A DNA stretch of 64,000 bases from Euphorbia lathyris (lineage: Eukaryota; Streptophyta; Magnoliopsida; Malpighiales; Euphorbiaceae). The notes beneath the pieces are model-generated. The model did no database searches and was not told the origin of the DNA. It worked only from the letters and a program-made list of their open reading frames with translations. Of this stretch, positions 45,233-57,895 are shown one piece after another. A program made the position numbers and the translations under genes. Location: NCBI RefSeq assembly GCF_963576675.1, contig NC_088915.1:39523501-39587500 (forward strand), given 5' to 3'. Every line of letters begins with the position of its first letter. Positions within the stretch are counted from its first letter, which is position 1.

Positions 45233-47068
45233 GTTTTGGTAGAAAAGGAAAAGAAAAACGAACAACAACAAACTACCCAGGAATTAGCCTAGGGAAGCTA
45301 ACCCCAATTCTATCTTCTAAGAGAAGAGGAGAGATGAAATTAGGGGAAACAGGAAGGGTAGTAACGCCTAACGTCCCTTCATGGCCCGCCGCCGCCAAGC
45401 GATCAGCAACACGATTCTGCTCTCTAAAAATGTGTCTGAACTCTACAAACTCAAAGGAGGAGCAAAGTCTTTTAATAGCTTTGATGAGGTTGCGACTGTT
45501 AAGACCCATAGAATGATTCTCAGAAATCATTTTGATTGCTTCCAAATTATCAGACTCCACAGAGATCCTCTTAACACCCAGCCTTTTAGCAAGATTGATT
45601 CCAGTAAGAATAGCCCAGAGCTCCGCAGAAAAGGAAGAACCCAACCCTAAATTCTGGGAGAACCCAGAAAGCCAGGCGCCCCCTGCATCTCTAAGCACAC
45701 CTCCAGCCGCAATCTTACCGTTACTGAGGCAGGAACCATCAGTATTCAGCTTCACAACCCCCTCTCTTGGCCTGCTCCATCCCACGAGATGGACATCACA
45801 ACACTGAGAGGCTCTGACAAGGGACTCTCATTTGAAACTATCGATAATAGAGAAAAGTTTTTTCGAGAAGAAATCAGCTAAGTTTGTCATAAAAACAGTT
45901 TTATCTCCAAAAATCTCCTCGTTTCTCCATTTCCAAACTTGGTGACAGATAATAGCAAAGAAAATGTCACCATGCTCCATGTATGGAAGCAACTTTCCTC
46001 TAACACCATCAGAGAACTAGTCGACCTCAAAATGTGCCATGAAGGAAGAGAAAATATAGTGTGGGAGAATTTTCCTCCAAACCTCTTTACTATTAGAGCA
46101 ATCTCTAAGAGCATGGCACAAAGTCTCAACATGGCCTCTGCATCTACTGCAAGCTCCAGAATCAGCCAAGTGCCTTCTGTGCCTATCCGAATTAGTAAGA
46201 AGCCTGTCCTTAACGCCCAGCCATAGGAAACTCCTAATACGGAAAGGAACTTTAAGGGTCCAAATCGACTTCCACACATCCGAGGGAGAATCAGATCTAA
46301 AGAGAGAGAAAGCTTCAAAGGCCGATTTGCAAGAATAAACTCCATTGTTAGTCAGCGCCCAGCAGTGCCTATCCAAGTCTTCCTCTTGATTACTCACCTT
46401 CACTCCCCGCATTCTAAGGAGAGTCTCAAGGCTAAAGAAAGTATCAAACTTTGACCAGATCCAGTCCCCTTCCGAGTCAACCACATCGGCAATCCTCTAG
46501 TTGCGTATATCACTAGGCGGGGGGGAAGAACACACCTCAATTAACGGTTTATCCCCAATCCAGTTATCAAACCAGAAACTAATGGACTTACCATTCCCCA
46601 CCTCCAGGCCAACTCCCGAGCAGAACTCATCAAACACAGCACTAAGTCCTTTCCAGAGGTAGGAACAATTAGCAACTCTCTCTTTCGGGCCCCCGAAGAT
46701 TTTGTCTTTCCGATACTTACCACAAAGGAGGCGAACCCAAAGAGAGGAGGGGTTTTGCCACATACGCCAAAGGAGTTTCATTAATAAAACTTTATTATTG
46801 TCCTTTGCTTTCCTAATACCCAGACCCCCAGAATCTTTAGGCTGGCAAACCTCACTCCAAGGCACAAGATGGATCTTCCTGCCCTCCGCAGCTTTCCCCC
46901 ACAGGAACCTACGTTTAATCTTGTCAAGATCATTAAGCACAGGATCCGGAAGCTTACAAGCCTGCATGATGTGATTGGGAGCAGCACAATTAACAGATTG
47001 AATTAACGTGAGGCGGCCAGCGAGAGACAGAGTCTTGACTTTCCAAGTGGCACACTTCGAATTCTCTC
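45233..47068 (-). mobile_element. 5'-truncated LINE (L1-type), TSD tcttaaattt
   Basis: 1836 bp on the minus strand with 10-bp duplications tcttaaattt at 45223-45232 and 47069-47078. The 3' end reads ...cttttctaccaaaac, a short A-rich tail. Only the last third of ORF2 is present, so reverse transcription stopped early. Part of the same family lies in Tat LTR2 at 31389-31970 on the opposite strand. Confidence 0.9.
45273..47068 (-). pseudogene. LINE ORF2 C-terminal part: RT end, zf-RVT, RNase H
   Basis: One continuous frame with three in-frame stops (TAG near 46497, TAG near 46017, TGA near 45828). The RT C-terminal region shows KTLSLAGRLTLIQSVN, IKRRFLWG, HLVPWSEVCQPKDSGGLGIR. The zf-RVT segment shows DVWKSIWTLKVPFRIRSFLW and CSRCRGHVETLCHALRDC. 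The RNase H domain (45273-45785) shows LNTDGSCLSNGKIAAGG, AELWAIL, VESDNLEA, REQNRVADRLAA, and ends PRLIPG. The catalytic RT core and endonuclease are absent through 5' truncation. The first dozen codons of the frame to the right of 47068 belong to flanking DNA. Confidence 0.9.
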
Positions 47069-47078
47069 TCTTAAATTT

Positions 47079-47481
47079 AATATTTACTAGATTGTATAAT
47101 TTCAAATTTTATTAGCAAAAAATAGTATTCCGTTAACAGAATACGTGCAATTACAAGTCTTTTTAGATGGCTATAACGCGAAGTTTAAATGTGGCCAAAA
47201 TATGAAATAGCACGTGATAAAAAAAATGCATCTCCATCAACGAGGCTTAAAATTACATCTTTTGATAAATGTTACGCTTAAAATTATAAATGTTTTGTAT
47301 GTGAAGTCTAAATCTATTATAATTATGGAACTAATTTTATAATTTATTCTTAATATTTAGTTATAAGATAAAGAATTATATATTTTTTAATGTTAAAAAT
47401 AACGAAAAATTAAAATACAAGATTATTATCTTTACATCAATACTAATTAAGGTAGGCCTCGCGTGTTGGCTTTGATACTAA
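47079..47481. other. AT-rich DNA, no gene
   Basis: No usable ORF. Near its end gctttgatacta (47469-47480) resembles a reverse-strand initiator-Met primer site with two mismatches. Confidence 0.4.
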
Positions 47482-47593
47482 TGAAGGATAATCTTTAACC
47501 TCTAAGGGATGAGTAATAAACATGAATCTATCAATAAATATACAATAGATATAAGCTTACCTCTTGTAGTGTAGACCCATTGATTTGCAGCGG
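47482..47593 (-). repeat. Possible copia LTR inner-end scrap
   Basis: atgaaggataatcttt...gatttgcagcggaagaaacg has the same layout as the start of copia LTR B next to its primer site (atgaaggaaaatata...ggtgcagcggaataata). Only about 110 bp are left before Athila-like pol begins. Short and weak. Confidence 0.3.
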
Positions 47594-48333
47594 AAGAAAC
47601 GAATTGTGGCTCTGTATCACCAATACATTCTTATTTCGGTTGATTATGTCCGAAAACAGGTTGAGGTAGTCAATTTACCCACAATTGATGCTCGAGTAAT
47701 GATAAGATTTCTTAAAAAGAATATCTTCACAAAATTTGGGACCCTTAGAGCTATCATTATCGATGGAGGCTCCCAATTTTGTAATAAACAATTTAACTCG
47801 TTGCTCCAAACGTATGTCATAGCTTATAGGGTTGCAACACCTTATCACCCTCAAATAAGTGGCCAAGTTGAAGCGTCAAATAGGGAACTAAAATGTATCC
47901 TTGAAAAATTATAGGGGTTTCTAGGAAGGACTAGAGTTTGAAGCTAGATGATGCCCTTTGGGCATATAGGACAGCTTTTAAAACCCCTATCAGAATGTCT
48001 CCTTATTGTTTGGCCTTTGGAAAGTCATTCTATTTACCTGTCGAACTTGAGCATAAAGCATATTGGGCATTAAAGTATCTGATTTTTTATCCTAAAGTTA
48101 CATGTGAGCTTCATTTGGTACAATCGTATGAGTTAGACGAGCTTCGTTTCAACTCATATGAAAATGCCAAACTCTGCAAAGACGGAACAAAACGATGGCA
48201 TGATAAAAAAAAGTACAAAATAAAGTCTTCCAAAAGGGAGATCAAGTTCTGTTGTACAATTCAAGGTTGCGACTGTTTCCTGGGAAGCTCAAAAGCGGAT
48301 GGTCATGACCCTTTAAAATGGAAGAAGCCCAAC
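47594..48333 (+). pseudogene. Athila-like pol E: integrase, left part (split by element D)
   Basis: Plus-strand gypsy integrase relic: ILISVDYVRKQVEVVNLPTI, FGTLRAIIIDGGSQFCNKQF (second catalytic Asp), YHPQISGQVEASNRELKCIL (catalytic Glu), then after a stop and frameshift near 47914-47938 [20 protein letters not shown] and [14 protein letters not shown]. The first catalytic Asp is in SVDYV or upstream; the N-terminal zinc region is missing. It stops at the TSD ccaac (48329-48333) and continues at 60589. Wording is closest to Athila integrases. Confidence 0.8.
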
Positions 48334-49621
48334 TGATGGGTGTCGAATCCACCAAATAAATAATTATTACGGACCGACTACTGATTTGTAGAAATGGTAA
48401 GTAAAGATCGTACCCTAAGGATTAATACCGATTATTTTCGTAATATGACTAAATCTAGTGAATGTAAATTGGGGGGAGGGAAATGATTGTTTGGTAATTA
48501 TCTTGGGGTGAACTTCGTAAAGTTGAATTGAAATTAAATCGTGTTACTCTTATATGAGAAAATACCGATCAAGGGATATCTGCAGGCATAACAATTATTT
48601 CATGGTGATCATTGAAAGTGTGAAAACATCATAATTAACGTGACCTGGATTGGTTATAGTCGTTCCTTATTCATTCCCGACCTAATCCTTCCTTAATTGT
48701 AAAGTTAATCCTAGAGCGCCTAAAGATAAACTCCTATTCGGCAGACAGTTCTAGCTTAGCGCTTAGAATTTAATCTGTCGAAAGCATTAGGAATTAGAAG
48801 GACCCAATCTAAGTTAACTGAATTCTTAGCGATTCCGATTTAAACCAAATTACATATTCATACGCTTGATCATAGTTAGGATTTCAGATCATTACGAATC
48901 TTATAGCCTAACGTTGTTTCAATGAATGAAAAAGCCGAAGCCCGACCGAATTGTAACCTAAACTTTCATTGAAGGTCTGATTTCATAGATCAATAAATAT
49001 GTAAACAGATCATATAAAATTAGATTAATGAAATTAAGAACAACAATCTCACAATTGGAAATAATGCTAGCCTTTGATTAATCCCTTAATCGATAGAGGA
49101 AATTAGCTACGCATAGTCATGAATCGACTATGATAGCTTACAAAGGTAAAAATGATGAACGTAAAGTGAAATGAGAAATTGTGCTAAAAGATTCTAAAAC
49201 TCTAACAAGGAAAGTAAAATTGTCAATTCAAAAGTATCCTCCAAAAACAATGGTGGGTTTCTTTTATAATGTTAATTCAAAAATCCTCAATCTTCTGAAT
49301 TCCTTCATTGATTTCAGGGATTTCCTTCGTTCAAAACATGTTGTTGAGAGTGTAGAGATAAGTTAGTTTCTGATTCTGCTGACTTGGCGATTTGAATAAG
49401 TCGACCCTCTTAGTCTTGGGCAAGACTAAACCAGTTACGTCCGCAAAGCTGAACTTTGAGTGAAAAAGGTCCAAAACAGCCTTCCAAGCCTTCTTTTCTC
49501 CAATTTGATCCCTGAAAGCACTTATGCAACAAAACAAGTAAAAAGGTCCCAAAATGACACAAATAAAGAGAGAATATTCATAAAAAGAACCTAATAAACT
49601 TGCCATTTTGGACACTTATCA
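48334..49621 (-). repeat. Athila D 3' LTR
   Basis: tgatgggtgtcgaatcc...ggacacttatca. Same length as 59296-60583. ORFs of 61 and 94 residues occur at the same position in both LTRs and are probably fortuitous. Confidence 0.92.
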
Positions 49622-51359
49622 AATTACCTCACACTTGCCAAATGCTTGTCCCTAAGCATGCCTATGTGTAAGTCAATATTCCCTTTTTCTATTGAAACGC
49701 ACTCACTAATCTTTCCAATCCCCCCCAGCGTTATGAAGATCACAAACCATCAAATCAAGTAGAAAGGGACTTTCGTTATCCTAAGCATGCTTGCTTCATG
49801 TATGACAAAGAATAAAGCAGTCAACCCTTTACGAAAAACAGTTTGAAAAATGTACCACCCTCGCCGGATTTCTCTCATATCGCTCAAGTGTTTAGGCAAT
49901 GATTTATTTTTGGGAATCGCTTAAATCACAACTCTAGAATGGAATTACCATAAGCTTGCCAATATATCAAATCTCCACCACTTAGTATGAATCCAAGGCA
50001 CTAAATCAAAGGGGCTTAAAACAGGGTGTAATGTAGGCTAGGGTTAAGGTTTGGATAGAAAATGAGGAAGAAAGGGAAACCGAGAGTAATAAAATGTAGA
50101 TTTACTCTAAAAATGGCCAAAATGGAAATGAAGACACAATTATTTACAAACGACTCACAATTCTTAAAGTTCAGAATGAACGTTTAAGACAAACTTAAAC
50201 AACTATAGACATACTGAAATGAATAAGTTTAATGAAAACACTTTTTTTTGTGCCTCTTATTTTTTTCTTTCTTAATTTTTTTTTCTTTTCTTTGAGGCTC
50301 TTTTTTGTTTTTTTTTCTAAGGATAATACTTCAAACTAGAATAAGAAAGCTAATACTTTTCAAGGTAATAACCATTTAGACACTTTTGAAGCACAACCAC
50401 ATATAAACATGGCTAATTTGAATGTGGAAATTGCTTGAAACAACAACTAAACACTAGGACAGATGAAAAGAATTTACAGACTCTGGTGACTAGTATGTCC
50501 CTGGCCAAGGGACTTGATCAGGGATGTGTCAAGAATGGGGAAAAGGCTCAAATGTTAACTAGGGGCTGGTACTGTTATTTTGTTAGTCTTGAGCAAGACT
50601 AAGGGTTCAAAGTTTATTTGAAGTGGCTGAAAACAAGAAAACCTACTGCCCTTATCATGGTTAGTACTTGGATCCATCAATGTGGTCTCGAAATGCATAA
50701 TATGGCAAGTTCTAGAATTCCAAACTAGAATTGGACAACACTTAGAAAAATAGAACAAAGCATAATGTTTTTGTTCTTGCAATTCGGCTCAAAAAACTTT
50801 CCATAAATTGGGGTAAAAAGGGTGGTACAGGTTTCAAAACGTTTTTCAAGTCCGGGTTGAAAGACTTCATAATCGATTAAACAATTAAACAAAGCATGAT
50901 GGGTTATCTACTCATCCCGGATCTTTTCAAATCAAAGGTGGTGAATTTTCATAAAATGAGCGGGTCTAAGTACTAGACTAGCTTCGTTTGTCAACAATTC
51001 CAAGTGTGGAGTAAAGACGACAATGACGCTTAGGAACATGCATTTGAGTGCCCACCTCACACTTAGTCAAAACTGTAATTATAAACAAAATTTGGTGGGC
51101 ACCTCACACTTAGTCAAAAACAAAAATCTGCACAAGTTGAGCACATAAGATTCATAAGACTCAGCAAAAGACAAAAACAAAGAGCAAACTCCTAACAATT
51201 ACCAAACCCTTCCTGTAAGACTCAATTGTCCCTCCCCCACTATTATTATGCATCGTCTCGATGTAGAAAATGGAATTATAAAGAACTAAAGGCAGCAATG
51301 AAAATGGAAAGGAGAAAGGATAAGAATAACTGCCTTGTGGAGGAGTGAATCCAACTGAA
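49622..51359 (-). other. Athila D untranslated region between env-position ORF and 3' LTR
   Basis: The polypurine tract (minus strand tggcaagtgtgaggtaatt) occupies 49622-49640. The rest, about 1.7 kb, has only short frames and a T/A-rich tract near 50.25-50.32 kb. Two near-identical phrases, gtgcccacctcacacttagt and gtgggcacctcacacttagt, lie near 51.05 and 51.10 kb and resemble the polypurine tract. Confidence 0.6.
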
Positions 51360-53406
51360 TCAAGGAGCGAAGGGATGCGGAGGAGTGAATCCAACCTCCT
51401 TGAAATAGGCTGCCTGGTTCTGGTAAATTTTCTGAATGGTCTCCGCCATTGTGCCAATAATGGCAGCCAAGGAAGCTAGTTGCTCGGCTGGGTCATCAGG
51501 TTGCTAGTTGGGAGCTGAAGTTTGTCCCTGTTCTAGAGGAGGTGCGGCTGAAGACGCAAACTTTCTGGGAATCTGTCCTGCATGGGGGGGGGGGGTAAGT
51601 CTCCTGCATGGATAAAAGAAATAGAACCTCCTTCCTCGGTCCGGATTAGCTTCATGGCTTTCAACAATTTCAAATCAAAAGGGAGCATACGACAAACAAC
51701 ATGCAAAGGGCATTCATTCACATCAAGTTCACATAGGTTAACAGCTAAGCAAGTGATGATATGCCCTAAGTGAAATTTAGCTACCTTTTTCATCATTTCA
51801 GAAAATTTCAAGGCTAGCCAATAGCCTAAATTGACTTTTCTCTCAGTTACCATGCACCTTAAGAAAAATAATTCCTGCTTTGACACGACAGTCGGGTCCT
51901 CATTCCTAGCTGAGTAGTTAATAGCCAAAAATCTATGCATGAAACGTAAAGGTTCACTTAAAATTAAATTGGCTTTAGACTTTGAGGGGCTAAAAACAGT
52001 GTTGGCTAAACCAGTTAACTCAGAATAGACACTCACGGCATTAAACTCAGCAGGATAATCACAAAGCATGTTAGAATATGCATCAGTTGAGCAAAATTCT
52101 TTATCAAACAGGCCCAAAGCTACGTTAAATTCAGCTACAGACAGGTTATGCATTTTATCACACAATTGAAATTGAATGCATGAGGCTTGTGATTTCTTCA
52201 TTTTCTTCTTATCCACAGTGAACGTGCTAAAGAACTCATGCATTAGACAGTTATAAACAGGATAATTTAACAGCAAAAATGGCTTCCAGCCAATATTATC
52301 CATCAAATCATGCACATCAGACCTGATATTTAGAGCAATTAAAGTGGGCTCATGCAACCAATGACCCTCAACAAAAGTTTTAAGTTTCAAAGAATTGTAC
52401 CTCTGTTGATGCGCCGGCAAGTCAAAAGTCATCTCGGTGTCGACGACTATAGGCTTGGATCGTTGTGGTCCTTTCTCTAGGCGAGCCCGGGTCGTTTTCC
52501 TTGGTCGTGTGGAGCAAGTTGGAGCTGCGGCCTGCTCGGGTTGTTCACTATGAGTGTCTGAGGCCTCCGATTCTGCTTGCTCGAATGAGTTGTTGTGCGA
52601 GCTAGAATCGGTCTCCATGGAGTCAGTGGAGCTTGACTCAGAGAGTTCAATGGAGATGGTACTCTTTGGAGGAGGGGCAAGTCACTGGGACTTCCGAGAC
52701 GGGGCCGGTTTCCTGGATGGCGGGGGTTTTCTCTTCCTTTGAGTTTTTGGTGGTGGAGGGCGGTGGTCAGATACCTGAGGTGAGAGTACCGGACCTGTAG
52801 GGAGTGGTGAATGGGGAACCGCCGTAGGTGAGGAGGGCGCCGAACCTGCTGGAATTGGCGAGTGGATGCTCGCCGTAGGTAGGGGGAGTTCGAGCCAGTA
52901 GGGAGCGGCGACTGGTGGTCTGCCAGTGGTGGTGAAGGTGCCGAACTTACAAGAGGTGGTGATTGGTGGTCCGCCTCTGGTATGTCGCCGGCGGAACCGG
53001 TCTCTTGAATCCGCACCAACATTGCAGCTATTTCGAAGGCGGAAGGGGAGTGGAACCGGTATGGGGAGGTGGGAACTGCCGGTGGTGAGGGTGCCGAACT
53101 TACAGGAGGCGGTGACTGGTGTTCCGCCATAGGTATATCGCCGACGGAGTCAGTCTCGTGAGTCCGCACCAACATCGCGGCGATTTCTGAGGCGGAAGGG
53201 GAGTGGAGGCGGTATGGGTTATCGGAAGGTTCCTTTGGCGGAGGAGTTTGGTCCGCCATCGGAGCCTTCCCTTTCTCCTTCCTTGAGTATCGGTGAAGGT
53301 TCGCCGGCGGTGAAGGTGATTCTGCGTCTGTACGGTACTGGCGGGGAGGAGATGGCGGTTGATGGTAGCGGCTCCGCCTGGGAACGTCACTGAAGTAGCC
53401 GTCCAT
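51360..53406 (-). pseudogene. Athila D env-position ORF with ATHILA-type domain
   Basis: Starts MDGYFSDVPRRSRYHQPPSP at 53406. The N-terminal half is Pro/Ser-rich with a duplicated block of about 55 residues (HSPSASEIAAMLVR and HSPSAFEIAAMLVR). A frameshift near 52870 and a TGA (52682-52684) follow. Then comes a long domain at 52620-51600 with RYNSLKLKTFVEGHWLHEPT, DVHDLMDNIGWKPFL, YNCLMHEFFSTFTV and LSVAEFNVALGLFD, which matches the ATHILA ORF domain that lies downstream of integrase in Athila elements. A run of 12 G at 51584-51595 shifts the frame again. The C-terminus (IGTMAETIQKIYQNQAAYF) ends near 51360. No clear membrane segment, so an envelope role is not supported here. Confidence 0.8.
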
Positions 53407-53825
53407 AGAAGAGCTTGGAGAGGGAGATGAAAGGTTTTGGGTGTTTGAGTGTTTCGGTGAAGTGGGAGGGGTTTTAGGGGTAAAGGGTTTTTAAAAAAAT
53501 AGGTTTAGGTTTGAGTGAAGTAAAGGTAAAAACCTTTTACCCTTCACTTAAAAATTAACCTTTCTTAGGCCCATTATCCCTATGTTCTTTAGTTTCCTTA
53601 GCCCAACTCCATAAAAGCCAATGCCTGTACTTGCAATTAACAAAATGAAACCCAGAAATCATCCAAGGAAAGGGATGAAGTTAGTTAAATTAGTTGAAGA
53701 ATAAAAACAGTAAAAAAAACTGATATGAAAAGAGCCACTAGTCTTGGGCAAGACTAGCCTTAGGGATGCCTCCCTGTAGCGTTGCTATTTTATGTCTGAA
53801 GCTAGACGTAACTGAACTTCAGTAT
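53407..53825 (-). other. Athila D spacer between integrase and env-position ORF
   Basis: About 420 bp with no ORF. A tagtcttgggcaagactag phrase at about 53740 is a perfect small inverted repeat; similar ttgggcaagac phrases occur in the LTR, near 50.59 kb and near 57.81 kb. Confidence 0.5.
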
Positions 53826-56800
53826 TCAGTCTTTGGGAACTTCAAGGCAAACTTCTTCAGTCCCCTGAGCTTGGAATCCCTCGTAGAACGGCTTAAGGCG
53901 ATGCCCATTTACTTTGAAACATTTATCATTTTTCAAGCTTTCAATTTCCACCGCACCATGTAAGAACACATGTTTTACCACGAAAGGACCAATCCATTTA
54001 GTGCGTAATTTTCCCGCAAATATCTTGAGTCGAGAATGGTACAAAAGGACTTTTTTGCCCGACTTGGAATTGCTTCCGTGTGAGTAGGCAGTCATGGTAA
54101 TTTTTGGACTTCTGTTTATAGATTCTTGAACTCTCATAGGCTTCGGTTCTAAGCTCCTCCAACTCTTGTAGCTGTAATTTTCTCTCTTCCCCTGCTGCAT
54201 CATAGGCCATGTTGCATTTTTTAACTGCCCAAAATGCCCTATGCTCCAATTCCACGGGGAGATGACATGGTTTTCTGTAAACCATTCGGTAGGGAGACAT
54301 CCCAATTGGAGTTTTGTACGTTGTCCTGTATGCCCATAGGGCGTCCTCAAGTCTGACGCTCCAATCTTTTCTTGTGAAATTCACCGTTTTCTCAAGGATA
54401 GACTTAATTTCACGGTTCGAAACTTCAGCCTGACCATTGGTCTGTGGGTGATAAGCTGTGGACATACGATGATTGACTCCATACTTTTTAAGTAGGGATA
54501 CCATTATCCGATTGCAGAAATGAGTCCCTCTGTCACTGATTAACGCCCTAAGCATGCCAAACCTACTAAATATGTTTTCCTGCAAAAACTTAACAATTGT
54601 TTGAGCATCATCAGTCTTGGTGGCAATTGCTTCCACCCATTTCGAAACATAATCCACTGCCAATAAGATGTAAAGATAGCCAAAAGAATTTGGAAATGGG
54701 CCCATAAAATCAATGCCCCATACGTCGAAGATTTCGCAAGTTAAAATCGACGTAAGTGGCATTTGACTCCGCTGGCTTAAATTTCCAATTCTCTGACAAT
54801 TGGCACAAGATTTGCAAAATAAGTATGAATCATGAAAAATGTTGGGCCAAAACAAACCACAGTCGAGTACTTTTCGTGCTGTTCGCTTTGGTCCAAAGTG
54901 ACCACCGCACGAGCTTGAATGGCTGAACTAGAGTATGGACTCGACTTCGGTCTCTGGAATGCATCGCCGAATCATCTGATCAGAACAGTGTTTCCACAAA
55001 TAGGGCTCGTCCCAGATGTAATATTTGGCTTCCTTCCTTAATTTATCTTTTTCGTTCCGGGTGAACTCTTCTGGCATTACCCCTGCAACCATTCCGGGTG
55101 AACTCTTCTGGCATTACCCCTGCAACCATGTAATTTACCAAGTCAGCATACCAAGGTTCAATTGCATTAATGCTAAACAGTGTTCATCGGGAAATTCGTC
55201 TTTGAGTTCTTCATTGTCATTGTCCGACGAGAGAAGTCGGCTAAGATGATCTTCCACCAAGTTTTCAGACCCTTTTTTGTCACGTATTTCAAGGTCGAAC
55301 TCCTGTAGCAGAAGTATCCACCGAATTAGGCGAGGTTTCGCATCTTTCTTCTTCATTAGATACCGCAATGCTGCATGGTCAAAAAATACAGTAACCTTAG
55401 TGCCAAGTAAATAGCAACGGAATTTCTCTAAAGCAAAGACAATAGTTAAAAGTTCTCTTTTAGTGGTCGAATAATTGCTTTGTGCACTGTCAAGTGTTCT
55501 CGATGCATAATATATAACGTGAGGTAACTTATCCATCCATTGTCCGAGAACAGCACCGATTGCGTAGTTGCTAGCGTCGCACATAATCTCGAAGGGGTAA
55601 TTCCAATTTGGTGGTTGGATGATAGGTGCTGACACTAGCTTTTCTTTCAGTTCATCAAATGCATCCTTACAAGTCTGATCGAACTCAAATGCGACCTCTT
55701 TTTGCAGCAATTTGCACATGGGTTGTGTTATCTTGGAGAAATCTTTAATGAAACACCGATAAAAACCTGCATGGCCAAGAAAAGAACGGACTTCCCGGAC
55801 ACTTCCGGGGTAAGGTAAAGACTGAATTACATCAATTTTTGCTCTATCTACCTCAATACCCCTAGCTGAAACCACATGTCCTAGAATTATACTTTGATTG
55901 ACCATAAAATGACACTTCTCATAATTCAGGACTAGATTAAACTTTAAGCATCGTTTCAGTATTTTACCAAGGTTAATTAAGCATTCATCAAAGGAATCAC
56001 CATAAACAGTGAAATCATCCATGAATACTTCGATAATTTGCTCGACATAATCAGAAAAAAATACTTACCATACATCGTTGGAATGTTACCGGTGCGTTGC
56101 ATAATCCGAACGACATTCGTCGGTAGGCAAATGTACCGAAGGGACATGTGAACGTCGTTTTTTCCTGATCTTCGGGTGCCACCGGAACTTGGTAGAAACC
56201 CGAATAATCATCCATGTTGTAATAGAATTTCTTGCCGGCCAACCTTTCCAACATCTGATCAATAAAAGGGAGCGGGAAGTGATCTTTTCTTGTAGAGGCA
56301 TTTAGCTTTCTGTAGTCGATACAGACGCGCCATCCGTTTTGAACACGAGTGGGGACCATTTCTCCCTTCTCATTTTGAACTACTGTAATCCCTGTTTTCT
56401 TTGGCACCACATGGACCGGGCTTACCCATTTGCTGTCCGAAATTGCGAATATTACGTTTGCATCTAACATCTTTTGGACTTCTTTCTTCACGACTTCCAT
56501 CATGGGTGGGTTCAGTCACCGCTGAGCATCACGTTTTGGTGTTGCTCCTTCTTCAAGATGAATCTTATGCATGCATGTCGATGGGCTCAGACTTCCATAT
56601 CAGCTATTGTCCACCCTATAGCCTTTTTATGTTGTCGTAACACTTCAATCAACTATTCCTCTTCGTCCGGACTTAGTTCATTCGAAATTATTACTGGCAA
56701 CGTCTCTTCAGCCCCCAAATAGGCATATTTCAGGTGTTTGGGCAGTTCTTTCAACTCCAATTTAGGTGCCTGCACAATAGATGGTAAAGAGCACTGATTA

Positions 56801-57895
56801 GCTTTAATTTTTTGAACATGAAAAACATTTCCTACCTACTGGTCAGATTTTTCTAAGGCATCGACAATTTCTTTTATGCTCTCCTCCATGTATTCACTGT
56901 CCGCGGTCAGGCTTTCACTTAGCGCTACCTGCAACTCATCCTTTCCACTCAAATTAAACACATTTTGGGTTACAGGTTCAATTATGTCAATTCCACACAC
57001 AGACGATACATCAATTGGGTATTTCATGGCATTATACACATTAAATTGGACAACCTTACCGTCAAATTCCATGGTCAGTACGCCCTTATGGACGTCGATT
57101 TTTGTTCTTGTCGTGGTTAGAAAAGGTCTTCCAAGCAATATCTCGGAAGATTCCAAAGTATTGTCGTCATTTTGCATATCTAACACATAAAAATCGGCTA
57201 GAAAAACTAAATCATTGACCTGAACTAAAACATCTTCCAAAACACCCTTTGGATAGACCAAAGCCCTATTGGCAAGTTGTATCACTACACCTGTTTCCGT
57301 CTGGACCAGCATTTAAATCAGAGTAAATAGACATAGGCATGACGTTAATTGACGTGCCTAAATCGCACATTGCTCTCTTGATACTAGTATTACCGATTAG
57401 ACACGAAATAGCAAACATACCCTTATCTTTGCATTTTTGGGGAATTTTTCTTTGTAAAACGGCAGAGACATTTTCTCCCACAACCACTTTCTCATGACCG
57501 GCAAGCTTAGTCTTATTCACACATAATTCTTTCAGAAATTTTGCATACCGAGGTATTTGTTTAATTGCATCAAGTAAATGGATGTTTACCTCCACCTTTC
57601 GAAAGGTTTCGAAGATGTCCCTTTCTTCCTTTTCTCTCTTCGATTTGGCTAGACGGCTAGGAAATGGTGGTCTGATCACCAAAGGTGGGTCCTGGTCCGT
57701 AATCCCTTTTTCTGGAGAGTTGTCATTCGTGGAACTATCAGTCTCTTTTCCAGTCACTTCGTTTTCTTTCGTAACGGGTTGCTGCTGGGCGCAGGGTGGT
57801 TTAGCCTTGGGCAAGACCAAGTCCTTCCCACTACGCAATGTGACTGCACTTGCGTTCTGCCTGGGGTTTATTTCAGTTTGTGAAGGCAGCTTCCC
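53826..57895 (-). pseudogene. Athila D pol: protease, RT, RNase H, integrase
   Basis: Minus-strand gypsy pol in several frames. Protease: FAISCLIGNTSIKRAMCDLG with DLGTSINVMP, frameshift near 57300, then LANRALVYPKGVLEDVLVQV. RT (56503-55900): NGWRVCIDYRKLNASTRKDH, YYNMDDYSGFYQ, RRMSFGLCNAPVTFQRCM, then a T-run frameshift near 56055, then MDDFTVYG (catalytic Asp pair), [16 protein letters not shown]. RNase [38 protein letters not shown]. Shift near 55178 and a 37-bp tandem duplication at 55055-55128. Integrase (54855-53998): [46 protein letters not shown] (D, D, E), frameshift near 54055, end [15 protein letters not shown] before integrase defines gypsy. Confidence 0.9.
55055..55128. repeat. 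37-bp exact tandem duplication in Athila D pol
   Basis: The block starting ttccgggtgaactcttctgg and ending cctgcaacca occurs twice head-to-tail (55055-55091, 55092-55128). 37 is not a multiple of three, so it breaks the frame between RNase H and integrase. Confidence 0.95.

Noticed and set aside
45381..46226. Plus-strand ORFs of 89-95 residues
   Set aside because: Antisense shadows of the LINE ORF2 on the minus strand.
49181..49615. Small ORFs of 61 and 94 residues repeated at 60143-60577
   Set aside because: They are repeated because both lie in the two LTRs of element D; no evidence of translation beyond LTR identity.
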